Assembly: GCF_003751605.1 (NCBI RefSeq)
Contig: NZ_RJVJ01000001.1
Coordinates: forward strand, 4,774,001-4,838,000
DNA from: Kitasatospora cineracea
Lineage (GTDB): Bacteria; Actinomycetota; Actinomycetes; Streptomycetales; Streptomycetaceae
Length of the DNA: 64,000 bases
Direction: 5' to 3'
How positions within the stretch are numbered: position 1 is the stretch's first letter; each line of letters starts with the position of its first letter. The notes beneath the pieces were generated by a model that ran no database searches, had not been told where the DNA came from, and saw only the letters and a list, made by a program, of their open reading frames with translations. Of this stretch, positions 43,547 through 50,816 are shown piece by piece. The position numbers and the translations under genes are program-made.

Positions 43547-44290
43547 ATGGAGTTCGCACCGCACTACCTCGAACCGTCCACCAGCCCCGGCCAGTGGGAG
43601 GGCGGCGGCTCGTGGACGCCCAGTTCGCGGGCGTCCGGGCCGTGGACCCCCGGGGCGGGGGCGGCCGGGCCGTGGGTGGTGCTCCGGGGCGGCGCCGGCG
43701 GAGGGCGGACGGACGGCGAGGCCGACGCCCCCGGCGGCGCGGTGCTGCTCGACCGGGACGCCGTGCTGGTGGCGGACATCGCCTACAACGGCGACCCCGG
43801 CCGGGTCTACCCGCGGCCCGGTGCCCGGGAGGCCGTCGCCGAACTGCGGGCGCTCGGCGTCCGGTTGGGCGTGGTCACCGACCAGCCGGGGATCGCCCGG
43901 GGAGCCCTGACCCGGCCCGGCATCGAGCGCGTGCACCACCGGATCGAGGAGCTGTTCGGCCCGTTCGACGTGTGGGCGGTCTGCCCGCACCGGCCCGCCG
44001 ACTGCTGCGGCTGCCGCAAGCCCGCCCCCGGGCTGGTGCTCGCCGCGGCCCGGGCGCTGCGGGTGCGGCCGGAGCGCACCACGCTGGTCGGCGGCACCGG
44101 CGCCGACCTCGTCGCCGCGGCCTCGGCCGGGGTGCACGGCCTGCTCGTCCGGCCCGACGCCGCCCGCCCCGGCGAGCTCGCCGTCGCGGGCCACCGCCGC
44201 GCCGCCGACCTGCCCGCCGCCGTCCGACTGCTGTGCGCGGCGGGGACGGTGCCTGCGGTGTCTGTGGCGCGGGCGGTGGCGGCGGGCTGA
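43547..44290 (+). CDS. HAD-IIIA phosphatase-like protein (GmhB/histidinol-phosphatase family)
   Basis: 247 residues. HAD motif I is AVLLDRDAVLVADIAYNGDP (DxD present; the usual GTL is AVL), motif II LGVVTDQPG, and the zinc loop CPHRPADCCGCRKPAPGLVL (about 145-164) is the hallmark of the D-glycero-D-manno-heptose-1,7-bisphosphate phosphatase subfamily. TTLVGGTGADLVAAASAGVH replaces the usual GDxxxD motif IV by GGTGAD. The first 60 residues are Gly/Pro-rich and extra. Start is uncertain (weak AGGG); sugar-phosphate substrate is inferred. Confidence 0.78.
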   Translation: MEFAPHYLEPSTSPGQWEGGGSWTPSSRASGPWTPGAGAAGPWVVLRGGAGGGRTDGEADAPGGAVLLDRDAVLVADIAYNGDPGRVYPRPGAREAVAELRALGVRLGVVTDQPGIARGALTRPGIERVHHRIEELFGPFDVWAVCPHRPADCCGCRKPAPGLVLAAARALRVRPERTTLVGGTGADLVAAASAGVHGLLVRPDAARPGELAVAGHRRAADLPAAVRLLCAAGTVPAVSVARAVAAG

Positions 44291-44306
44291 GGAGGGCAGG
44301 GGCGGG

Positions 44307-44330
44307 GGTTGGTGGAACGCCCTGGGGGTA
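44307..44330 (+). promoter_or_regulatory. SigB-like promoter of a small ORF
   Basis: GTTG, 14-base spacer, GGGTAT, an exact -10 of the SigB type, 69 bases before ATG 44399. Confidence 0.5.
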
Positions 44331-44398
44331 TGCGCGGGGTCGGAGGGAGCGGGTGCATCGTGGGCGACGTGGTGGACGAGCAGGGCCGAGGTGGAGTC

Positions 44399-44635
44399 AT
44401 GAACGGGGCGCATGGTTACCGGATCACCGTTCCCGGGCGGCCTGGCGGGCACGCCCCGCAGGTGATGGCGGTGGTGTACCGCTCGGCGGAGACCACGGAC
44501 GAGGGTCTCGTGGTCTACCTGGGCGAGGACGGGCTGCGGGTGACGGTGCTCGGCACGGTCGCCTGCTTCCTGGAGCCCTACCCGCCCGGCCTGTGTCACC
44601 CCTACGGGTACGCCTATCCGCTGACCGAGAGCTGA
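44399..44635 (+). CDS. Small hypothetical protein
   Basis: 78 residues (MNGAHGYRITVPGRPGGHAP ... VACFLEPYPPGLCHPYGYAY). No family recognised. Beta-strand-rich pattern (PQVMAVVYRSAETTDEGLVV) with a Pro/Tyr/Gly-rich C terminus and two Cys. GTGGAG precedes the ATG, a SigB-like promoter lies upstream and a strong terminator follows at 44675, so it looks like a monocistronic stress gene. Confidence 0.55.
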   Translation: MNGAHGYRITVPGRPGGHAPQVMAVVYRSAETTDEGLVVYLGEDGLRVTVLGTVACFLEPYPPGLCHPYGYAYPLTES

Positions 44636-44683
44636 GTGCGAGCCGACCGCGGTGCGAGCAGACCGCCGTGCGAGCAGACCACG
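44636..44683. repeat. Three tandem 16-base repeats
   Basis: GTGCGAGCAGACCGCC and two variants, exactly adjacent, starting at the base after the stop codon of the preceding gene. The third copy runs into the left arm of the terminator. Confidence 0.85.
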
Positions 44684-44715
44684 GCCCGACCGGGAGCCGG
44701 TCGGGCCGTGGTCTG
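44675..44715. terminator. Bidirectional terminator between convergent genes
   Basis: CAGACCACGGCCCGACCGG, loop GAG, and its perfect complement: a 19-base-pair stem between the genes ending at 44635 (+) and 44743 (-). Confidence 0.85.
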
Positions 44716-44742
44716 TCGGGTGTCGGGTGTTGGGCCGGGGCG

Positions 44743-45363
44743 TCAGGCGGCGGCCGGTTGGCCGGCGAACGCGGTGACCAGGGCCCGGTCGAAGGCCGGC
44801 AGGTCGTCCGGCTTGCGGCTGGAGACCAGCGTGTTGGGGCCGTTCGTGCAGACCACCACGGGGCGGTCGGTCCAGTGCGCGCCCGCGTTGCGCAGGTCGG
44901 TGTGGAGGCTGGGCCAGGAGGTCATCGCGCGGTCGCGGACGACGTCGGCCTCGATCAGCGTCCACGGCCCGTGGCAGATCACCGCGACGGGCTTGCCGCG
45001 GGCGAAGAACCCGGCGACGAACTCCACCGCCTTCGGGTCGGTGCGCAGGAAGTCCGGGTTGGCGACGCCGCCGGGCAGCACCAGGGCGTCGAAGTCGGCG
45101 GCCGAGACGTCCGCGACGGCCGCGTCCACCATGAACCGGTCGGCCCGGTCCAGGTGGTGGAAGGCCCGGATCTCGCCCAGTTCGGTGGAGACCAGCCGCG
45201 GGGTGCCGCCGTGGTCCAGGACGGTCTGCCACGGCGAGGTCAGCTCGACCTGCTCGGTGCCCTCGGGCGCGACCAGGAAGGCCACGGTCACCCCCGCCAG
45301 TTCGTTCGGCCCGCCGCCGGTGGTGCCGCCGTTGCCGTTGCCGTTGCCGTTGCTGTCGCTCAT
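44743..45363 (-). CDS. DJ-1/PfpI family protein
   Basis: 206 residues. PfpI landmarks: GVTVAFLVAPEGTEQVELTS, DFDALVLPGGVANPDFLRTD, and the nucleophile elbow PVAVICHGPWTLIEADVVRD with the reactive Cys followed by His. Members act as glyoxalase III, deglycase-like or protease enzymes and protect against reactive carbonyls. The first 22 residues are an Asn/Gly tract (SDSNGNGNGNGG) encoded by a CCGTTG repeat. GGAGAG precedes ATG 45363. Adjacent to, and divergent from, the ANTAR phosphatase gene. Confidence 0.92.
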   Translation of the reverse strand: MSDSNGNGNGNGGTTGGGPNELAGVTVAFLVAPEGTEQVELTSPWQTVLDHGGTPRLVSTELGEIRAFHHLDRADRFMVDAAVADVSAADFDALVLPGGVANPDFLRTDPKAVEFVAGFFARGKPVAVICHGPWTLIEADVVRDRAMTSWPSLHTDLRNAGAHWTDRPVVVCTNGPNTLVSSRKPDDLPAFDRALVTAFAGQPAAA

Positions 45364-45555
45364 GTCGGCTCTCCGTTCTCGGTTCTCGGTTCCCGGTGCT
45401 TCGGTGTCGTTCTCCACGCGCGAGCGCGGGAGGGGCCCCCTCCGCACGTCTCGCCACGAACGGAATCGCCCAAACCGTGATGAAGGAGACAAAATGACTG
45501 CTTCGGCGGCCTAGGGTGGAGGCGGCGGGACGGACGGCGGAGGAGGCGGGACACG

Positions 45556-48093
45556 GTGGACGGCGAACAGTCCGGACTGGAGGCCACGGTCGACCGGCTG
45601 CGCACCGAGCTGGAGGGGCTGCGCACCGCGATGCGGACCCGGGCGGTGATCGAGCAGGCCAAGGGCGTGCTGGTCGGACGGCTCGGCTGCACGCCCGAGG
45701 AGGCGTTCGAGCAGCTGGTGAGCCGCTCCCAGACCGAGAACCGCAAACTGGCGCAGCTCGCCGCCGACCTGCTCGCCAACGCCGCCCCGCCCCCGGCCGC
45801 GCGCGACGTCCCGGCCGACCCGCCCGCAGAGCCGTCGCCCGCTGCAGCGGTACAGGACGCACCAGTACGGGACGCTCCGGTGCAGGGCGCACCAGTACAG
45901 GACGCTCCGATGCAGGACGCGCCAGTACCGGGCGCACCGGCGCAGGACGCCCCGGCGCGGGCCGAATCCGCGTCCGAGGGGGAGAACGAGGGCGAAAGGA
46001 AGGACACGGGCGCGGGCGAGAGCGGCGAGGGGCTGGCGACCCGCTTCCACCTGGCCGCCGCCGCGCTCACCACCGCCGCCGACCCCGACGAACTCGCCGA
46101 GCGCCTGTACCGCGCCGCCCTCGCCCCGCTCGGCGCCGGGGCGCTCGTCCTCGCCGTGCGCGAACCGGACGGCGCGCTGCGGCTGGTCGGCGCGTACGGG
46201 GTGGCGTCCCGGCAGCTCAGCCAGTGGCAGCGGATCCCGCCGCGGACCCGGGTGCCGCTCACCGAGGCCGTCCGCACCGACCGGCCGGTGTGGGTGGCCG
46301 ACCGGCGCGAGTTCGCGGCCCGCTACCCCGAGCTGGCCGGTGACGACCTGGTCCCCGGCACCACCGTCTGCGCCCTCCCGCTGCACGCCCGCGGGCGGCT
46401 GCTCGGCGCGCTCAAGATCGGCTGGCCGGAGCCGCACCACCCCGCCCCGGCCGTCGAGGCCCACCTGGCCGCGCTCGCCGACCTCGCCGCCGACACGCTG
46501 CTGCGCCTGCCCGGCGTCCTGCTGACCGAGGGACCCCCCACCGGGCTCGACCCGGCGGGCGCCCCGTGGTTCCGGGCCGTGCTGGACGGGCTGCTGGACC
46601 CGGTCCTGGTGCTGGGCACCGTCCGCGACCGGGACGGCAAGGTCGTCGACCTGCAGGTCGAGCACGCCAACGCGCCCACCGTCGACCTGGCCGGACGGGA
46701 CGCCACCGAGCTGCGCGGCCGCCGCCTGACCGAGCTGTACCCGGGCATGGTCGCCTCCGGCACGTTCGACCGCCTGCGCACCGCCGCCGCCGACGGCATC
46801 CCCTACCGGGGCGAGGCGGAGCGGTACGTCGAGACCGTCGCGGGCAGCGCCCGGGCCAGCGCGATGACCGTGTGCGCCATCCCGTTCCAGGACGGCCTGC
46901 TGCTCACCTGGCGGGCCCACGACGAACGCGACCGACGGATCGCCCAACTCGCCCAGACCGCCCGGCTGGCCAGGGTCGGCACCTGGGAGTGGCACCCCGG
47001 CGAGCGCCGGATCGCCTGCTCGGACGACGTCCCGAACCTGTTCGGCGCCCCCGCCGGCACCGACCGGCTCGACCCGCGCACCGCCCTCGGCGCGATCGCC
47101 CCCGCCGACCGCGAAGCCGTCCGCGCCGCCGCCCTGGCCCTGCTGGACGGCCGCACCCCCGTCACCGTCGACTTCGCGGTCCGCGCCGCCGACGGCTACC
47201 GCAGCCTGCGTGCCCTCGGGGAGGCCGCCGTCGCCGACGACGGCCGACTGCTCTCCCTCAGCGGCGTCGTCCAGGACGTCACCTCCTGGCGGCGCGCCGA
47301 GCAGGCCCTCAGCGAGATCCGCGACCGCCTCGCCGACCAGCGCCGCCGCACCGGCGACGAACAGCGCGCCGTCCGCGCCCTCCAGCAGGCCCTGATGCGC
47401 CCCCCCGCCGGCCGCCCCGTCCCCGGACTCGACAGCGCCGGCCGCTACCTGCCCGCCGAACGCGCCCACAAGGTCGGCGGCGACTGGTACGAACTGCTCG
47501 ACCTCCCCGACGGCACCGTCCTGCTCGCCGTCGGCGACGTCTCCGGACACGGCCTGCCCGCCGCCGTCGCCATGTCCCAACTCCGGTACGCACTAAGGGG
47601 AATGGCCTACGACGATGCCGAACCTGGACAACTCCTCGACCGGCTCGACCGGATGCTCTGCCACCAGCGTGCCGACCACATCGCCGCCGTCACCGTCGCC
47701 CGCCTCGACCCCCGCACCGGCCACCTCGCCTGGGCCCGGGCCGGCCACCTGCCGCCCGTCCTGCTCCACGACGGCACCGCCCGCAGCCTCGAACCGCCAC
47801 CCGGCCTGATCCTCGGCGTCAACCCGCGCGCCCGCCGCTCCACCGCCGAACTCGACCTCGCCCCCGGCGACACCCTGCTGCTCTACACCGACGGCCTGAT
47901 CGAACGGCGCGGCGCCGCACCCGGCACCGGCCCCGGCGCGGACCCCGGCGGCGTCACCCGGCTGCTGCACGCCTGCACCGACTACCGCGCCGCCCCCGAC
48001 CCGTCCGGACTGGTCGACCACCTGCTGCGCCGCTTCCGCGCACCCAACCCCTTCGACGACATCTGCCTGCTCGCCGTCCGCCGCCGCCCCTGA
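45556..48093 (+). CDS. ANTAR-GAF-PAS-PAS-PP2C (SpoIIE) multidomain phosphatase
   Basis: 845 residues. An N-terminal ANTAR RNA-binding domain (about 15-72: IEQAKGVLVGRLGCTPEEAF, EQLVSRSQTENRKLAQLAAD) is followed by a Pro/Ala repeat linker (about 80-155), GAF (about 160-320), two PAS units (about 330-450 and 465-580, LARVGTWEWHPGERRIACSD) and a PP2C domain (about 600-845) with GGDWYE (642-647), VGDVSGHG, LYTDGLIE and FDDICLLAV. The phosphatase should act on a STAS protein; the ANTAR domain could bind RNA hairpins to control terminators. GTG 45556 follows GGAGG. The fusion order is unusual. Confidence 0.9.
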   Translation: MDGEQSGLEATVDRLRTELEGLRTAMRTRAVIEQAKGVLVGRLGCTPEEAFEQLVSRSQTENRKLAQLAADLLANAAPPPAARDVPADPPAEPSPAAAVQDAPVRDAPVQGAPVQDAPMQDAPVPGAPAQDAPARAESASEGENEGERKDTGAGESGEGLATRFHLAAAALTTAADPDELAERLYRAALAPLGAGALVLAVREPDGALRLVGAYGVASRQLSQWQRIPPRTRVPLTEAVRTDRPVWVADRREFAARYPELAGDDLVPGTTVCALPLHARGRLLGALKIGWPEPHHPAPAVEAHLAALADLAADTLLRLPGVLLTEGPPTGLDPAGAPWFRAVLDGLLDPVLVLGTVRDRDGKVVDLQVEHANAPTVDLAGRDATELRGRRLTELYPGMVASGTFDRLRTAAADGIPYRGEAERYVETVAGSARASAMTVCAIPFQDGLLLTWRAHDERDRRIAQLAQTARLARVGTWEWHPGERRIACSDDVPNLFGAPAGTDRLDPRTALGAIAPADREAVRAAALALLDGRTPVTVDFAVRAADGYRSLRALGEAAVADDGRLLSLSGVVQDVTSWRRAEQALSEIRDRLADQRRRTGDEQRAVRALQQALMRPPAGRPVPGLDSAGRYLPAERAHKVGGDWYELLDLPDGTVLLAVGDVSGHGLPAAVAMSQLRYALRGMAYDDAEPGQLLDRLDRMLCHQRADHIAAVTVARLDPRTGHLAWARAGHLPPVLLHDGTARSLEPPPGLILGVNPRARRSTAELDLAPGDTLLLYTDGLIERRGAAPGTGPGADPGGVTRLLHACTDYRAAPDPSGLVDHLLRRFRAPNPFDDICLLAVRRRP
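45853..45957 (+). repeat. Seven 15-base repeats encoding a pentapeptide array
   Basis: Seven 15-base units encode QDAPV-type pentapeptides (QDAPV, RDAPV, QGAPV, QDAPM, QDAPV, PGAPA, QDAPA) in the linker between the ANTAR and GAF domains. Copy number can change without loss of frame and would alter linker length. Confidence 0.9.
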
Positions 48094-48124
48094 CCGGCCG
48101 GCCGGGGGCACGGGGGGCGGCGGC

Positions 48125-48262
48125 ACGACCGCGTACGGGTACTTCCTGTCCAGCGAGCGGCACACGCCGGCCGCACTGCTCGACCGGGCGGTGCGCGCGG
48201 AGCGCGCCGGGTTCACCCTGCCGGCGATCTCCTACCGCTACCCACCCGTGGACGGACGCCCA
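48125..48262 (+). pseudogene. F420-dependent LLM oxidoreductase remnant, start codon lost
   Basis: Translation from an ACG at 48125 gives TAYGYFLSSERHTPAALLDR, AVRAERAGFTLPAISYRYPP. This is the N terminus of the luciferase-like F420-dependent family, whose usual start is M-T-x-Y-G-Y-F-L-S with AE-x-AGF and ISDHYHPW. The start codon appears mutated ATG to ACG, the ISDHYHPW motif is damaged, and the sequence ends where the DUF6213 gene (antisense) begins. Confidence 0.6.
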
Positions 48263-48266
48263 GGGG

Positions 48267-48497
48267 TCACTCCACCTCGCTGGCGATCTCGATGCACGCG
48301 AGGTCGATCTGGTCGGCGAGCTGGCGGACCAGATCGGCGAGGACGCCGGTGGTCTCCGGGTCGAGCCCGCTGTCGTCGCGGTCAGCCCACTCCTCCCACT
48401 CGCCGGGCAGTGCCCGCAGCAGCTCGACCACCTGGAAAGCCGGGATGGCCAGGCCGCCGGACTCTCCGCAGATCACCGGAACATTGAGCCGTCCCAC
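48267..48497 (-). CDS. DUF6213-like small protein
   Basis: 76 residues: MGRLNVPVICGESGGLAIPA, FQVVELLRALPGEWEEWADR, VLADLVRQLADQIDLACIEI. Length and layout match a streptomycete family of unknown function in which a short N-terminal strand is followed by helices and a C-terminal LADQIDxxCI motif. GTG 48497 lies behind AGGAGGAGG. Confidence 0.65.
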   Translation of the reverse strand: MGRLNVPVICGESGGLAIPAFQVVELLRALPGEWEEWADRDDSGLDPETTGVLADLVRQLADQIDLACIEIASEVE

Positions 48498-48550
48498 GGT
48501 GTCCACCTCCTCCTGCGTTCGGATCCTGCCGTCGCGTTTCACGTCCTGTT

Positions 48551-48841
48551 TCACGTCCTGCCTTCACCCGGCGTCTGCCCGGAGCGGTCGGACGGAAACG
48601 GCGGCGCGCCGCGGCCGCGGCGGCGGTGGCTGGTGTCGCACAGCGGGTAGCGGCGGCTGCGGCGGCAGGTGCAGACCGCGACGACCGGGCGGTCGCAGCG
48701 CAGCACGGTGCCGTCCGGCAGGAGCAGCTCCACCGGCCCGTCGATCAGCAGCGGACCGCGCTCGGTCAGCCGGACCCGGGGCACGGGCGAGGGCGGGGGC
48801 GGCGGTGGTCCGGTGGTGGGGGCCGGGTCAGTCGCGGACAC
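48551..48841 (-). CDS. CDGSH iron-sulfur domain protein
   Basis: 96 residues. VVAVCTCRRSRRYPLCDTSH contains the C-x-C-x(n)-C-D-x-S-H cluster motif that binds a labile [2Fe-2S] with three Cys and one His, near residues 57-72. The upstream part (GPLLIDGPVELLLPDGTVLR) is the small beta fold normally before it. Its GTG start overlaps the last codons of the methyltransferase gene by 14 bases, so the two are translationally coupled. It could supply electrons or iron to the diiron enzyme encoded in the same operon. The Pro-rich N-terminal 20 residues are low complexity. Confidence 0.88.
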   Translation of the reverse strand: MSATDPAPTTGPPPPPPSPVPRVRLTERGPLLIDGPVELLLPDGTVLRCDRPVVAVCTCRRSRRYPLCDTSHRRRGRGAPPFPSDRSGQTPGEGRT

Positions 48842-49598
48842 CGCGGATCACCACCAACTCCTCGGTGCGGACGCCCGGTTCGATCAGACCGACGTGTTCG
48901 AACCACGACGCGCGGGCGGTCATCACCGGGCCGAAGCCCTGCAGCCGCCGGGCGGCGACCGAGGTCCGCAGCCCGGCGGCCCGCAACTGCCGCACCGTGG
49001 CGTCGGGGCGGGCCAGCGAGGACTGCACGAGCAGCAGCACCCCGCCCGGCGCGAGCAGCGGCGGCACCCGGCGGCACAGCCGGTCCAGCAGCAGACGCCC
49101 GTCCGGCCCGGCGTCCCAGGCCCGGGCCGGACCGGGCGGCGGCGGTCCGGGCCTGGGCGAGGGCACGTACGGGGGGTTGCTCAGCACCAGGTCGTACCGG
49201 GCGCCGGGGCCGGGTGCGGAGGAGCCGGTCGGGGTGGAATCGGTCGGGGTGGAGCCGGCCGGGGTGGAGTCGGTCGGTGCGGGGCCGGTCGGTGCGAGGC
49301 CGGTCGGGGTGGGTTCGAGCGGGGTGGGTCCGGTCGTGGTGAGGTCGCCGTGTCGGACGCGCAGCGGGAGGCGGTGCAGGTGGGCGTTCAGCCAGGCGGT
49401 GGCGAGCGAGAGCCGCGACAGGTCCACGGCGGTCACCCGGCAGCCGCGCCGGGCGGCGGCCAGCGCGAGCGCGCCGCAGCCCGTGCCGATGTCCAGGCAG
49501 CGTGCGCCGGGCCGCAGCGGCTCCCGGTCGAGCACGTCCAGCAGCAGGGCGGTGTCGCCTTGGGCGGGGTACACGCCGGGCGGTCGTAGCAGCAGCAT
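48828..49598 (-). CDS. HemK2/MTQ2-like SAM-dependent methyltransferase
   Basis: 256 residues. SAM-binding motif CLDIGTGCGALALAAARRGC (about 34-53), acidic loop VTAVDLSRLSL and the N6-amino-methyltransferase motif LVLSNPPYVPSP (about 130-141) place it with HemK2-type enzymes, which methylate a Gln or other amide/amine nitrogen. Unlike relatives it carries an insert of about 45 Pro/Thr/Ser residues (TPTGLAPTGPAPTDSTPAGS...) between the acidic loop and the SNPPY motif, encoded by tandem repeats. It is fourth in the operon; in this setting it may modify a small molecule or partner protein. Confidence 0.88.
   Translation of the reverse strand: MLLLRPPGVYPAQGDTALLLDVLDREPLRPGARCLDIGTGCGALALAAARRGCRVTAVDLSRLSLATAWLNAHLHRLPLRVRHGDLTTTGPTPLEPTPTGLAPTGPAPTDSTPAGSTPTDSTPTGSSAPGPGARYDLVLSNPPYVPSPRPGPPPPGPARAWDAGPDGRLLLDRLCRRVPPLLAPGGVLLLVQSSLARPDATVRQLRAAGLRTSVAARRLQGFGPVMTARASWFEHVGLIEPGVRTEELVVIRGVRD
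49220..49340 (-). repeat. 15-base coding repeats inside the methyltransferase gene
   Basis: About eight imperfect 15-base units built on GGTCGGGGTGGAGCC (plus strand) encode the Thr/Pro insert of the methyltransferase. The tract keeps the frame. Confidence 0.85.
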
Positions 49599-49664
49599 GG
49601 GACCGCGTATGCCCGGCGGGCCGGGGACGACACGCGGGGACGACGAGGGGAGGGCCGTGCGGGA

Positions 49665-50816
49665 TCAGTACGGTGCGGCGGTGGCTGCGGCGGCTGCGGT
49701 GCGGTGGGTGAGGTCGTCGACGACGGCGGCGAGGCGGCCGTGGCGGGCGAGGGCGGCGCGTTGGTGGTCGGCGCCGCCGCCGGTGGTCAGCAGGCGGGTG
49801 GTCAGCTGTCGGGTGAGGCCGAGTTCGCGGGTGCGCAGCAGAGCGGGGGCGGTGAACTCGACCAGGTCGGGCAGGAGTCGGCGGACCGGTCGGAGCGCGC
49901 CGGTGAGCGGGTCGGGCAGGCGGGCGCCGAGGCCGGCGGACGCGGCCCGGCGGTGGGCCAGCCGCAGCGGCACGTCGGGCAGCGGCCGGACCCGGACCCG
50001 CGGGTCGAGCAGGGTGTGGGCGAGGGCGCGCAGCAGGACGGCGAGCAGCAGAACGGTGTCCGACTCGGCGCAGCTGTCGGCGATCCGGACCTCCAGGGTG
50101 GGCAGGTGCTCGGACGGCCGGGCGTACCAGTACAGCATCCGGCGGTCGAGGATCACCCCGTCCGCGACCAGCCGGTCCAGGGCGGCGCGGTAGCCGGGTT
50201 CGTCCAGGACGGGGGCCGGGCCGAAGGTCGGCCAGCGGGCGTACCGTTCGGGCCGGACGGAGGCGGTGCCCCGGTCGATGCCCTCGCAGAACGGGGAGTT
50301 GGCGCAGAACGCCTGGAACAGCGGCAGCCAGCCGCGCATCCGGGCACTGAGAGCCAGTGCCTGACGGAGTGTCAGGTCACCCAGGTGGACGTGGCAGCCG
50401 CACAGCTCGGCCCCGACCTGGTCGGCGACCCCGTCGACCCGGTCGGCCAGCCGCAGGTAGCGGGGCTTCGGGGTGACGGTCAGCGGGTGGCGGCTGGGCA
50501 GCACGGGGGTGCCGGTGGCGGTGAGCCGGCAGCCGGCCCGCTCGGCGGCGGACAGCAACGCGCCCCGGGCGTCGGCGAGTTCGGCGCGCAGCTCGGCGGC
50601 GGTGGCGACCGGCCGGGTGCAGCCCTCCACCTGGGTGGCCAGGAACTCGTGCTGGGCGCGCGGCCCGAGCGCACGGGCGGCGTCCGCGACCACCGCCTCG
50701 GCGGCGGGCACCGTCACCCGGCTGCGCGGGCCGGTCAGCAGGAACTCCTCCTCGACGCCGAAGCGCAGCAGCGGCGGGGGCCGGTCGGGCGGCGGAGGTC
50801 CGGTGGAGGTGTTCAC
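49665..50816 (-). CDS. Carboxylate-amine ligase, glutamate-cysteine ligase family 2 (second copy)
   Basis: 383 residues. GCS2 landmarks: LRFGVEEEFLLTGP (about 17-30), FLATQVEGCTRPVATAAELR, ELCGCHVHLGD (about 140-150), QAFCANSPFCEGIDRG and TLEVRIADSCAESDTVLLLA. It diverges strongly from the copy at 16268, for example CHVHLGD against MHVHVGV, and probably has a different substrate. GTG 50816 overlaps the upstream stop as GTGA, so it is co-translated with the diiron protein gene. It likely forms a gamma-glutamyl or comparable amide bond on a pathway intermediate. Confidence 0.88.
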   Translation of the reverse strand: MNTSTGPPPPDRPPPLLRFGVEEEFLLTGPRSRVTVPAAEAVVADAARALGPRAQHEFLATQVEGCTRPVATAAELRAELADARGALLSAAERAGCRLTATGTPVLPSRHPLTVTPKPRYLRLADRVDGVADQVGAELCGCHVHLGDLTLRQALALSARMRGWLPLFQAFCANSPFCEGIDRGTASVRPERYARWPTFGPAPVLDEPGYRAALDRLVADGVILDRRMLYWYARPSEHLPTLEVRIADSCAESDTVLLLAVLLRALAHTLLDPRVRVRPLPDVPLRLAHRRAASAGLGARLPDPLTGALRPVRRLLPDLVEFTAPALLRTRELGLTRQLTTRLLTTGGGADHQRAALARHGRLAAVVDDLTHRTAAAAATAAPY

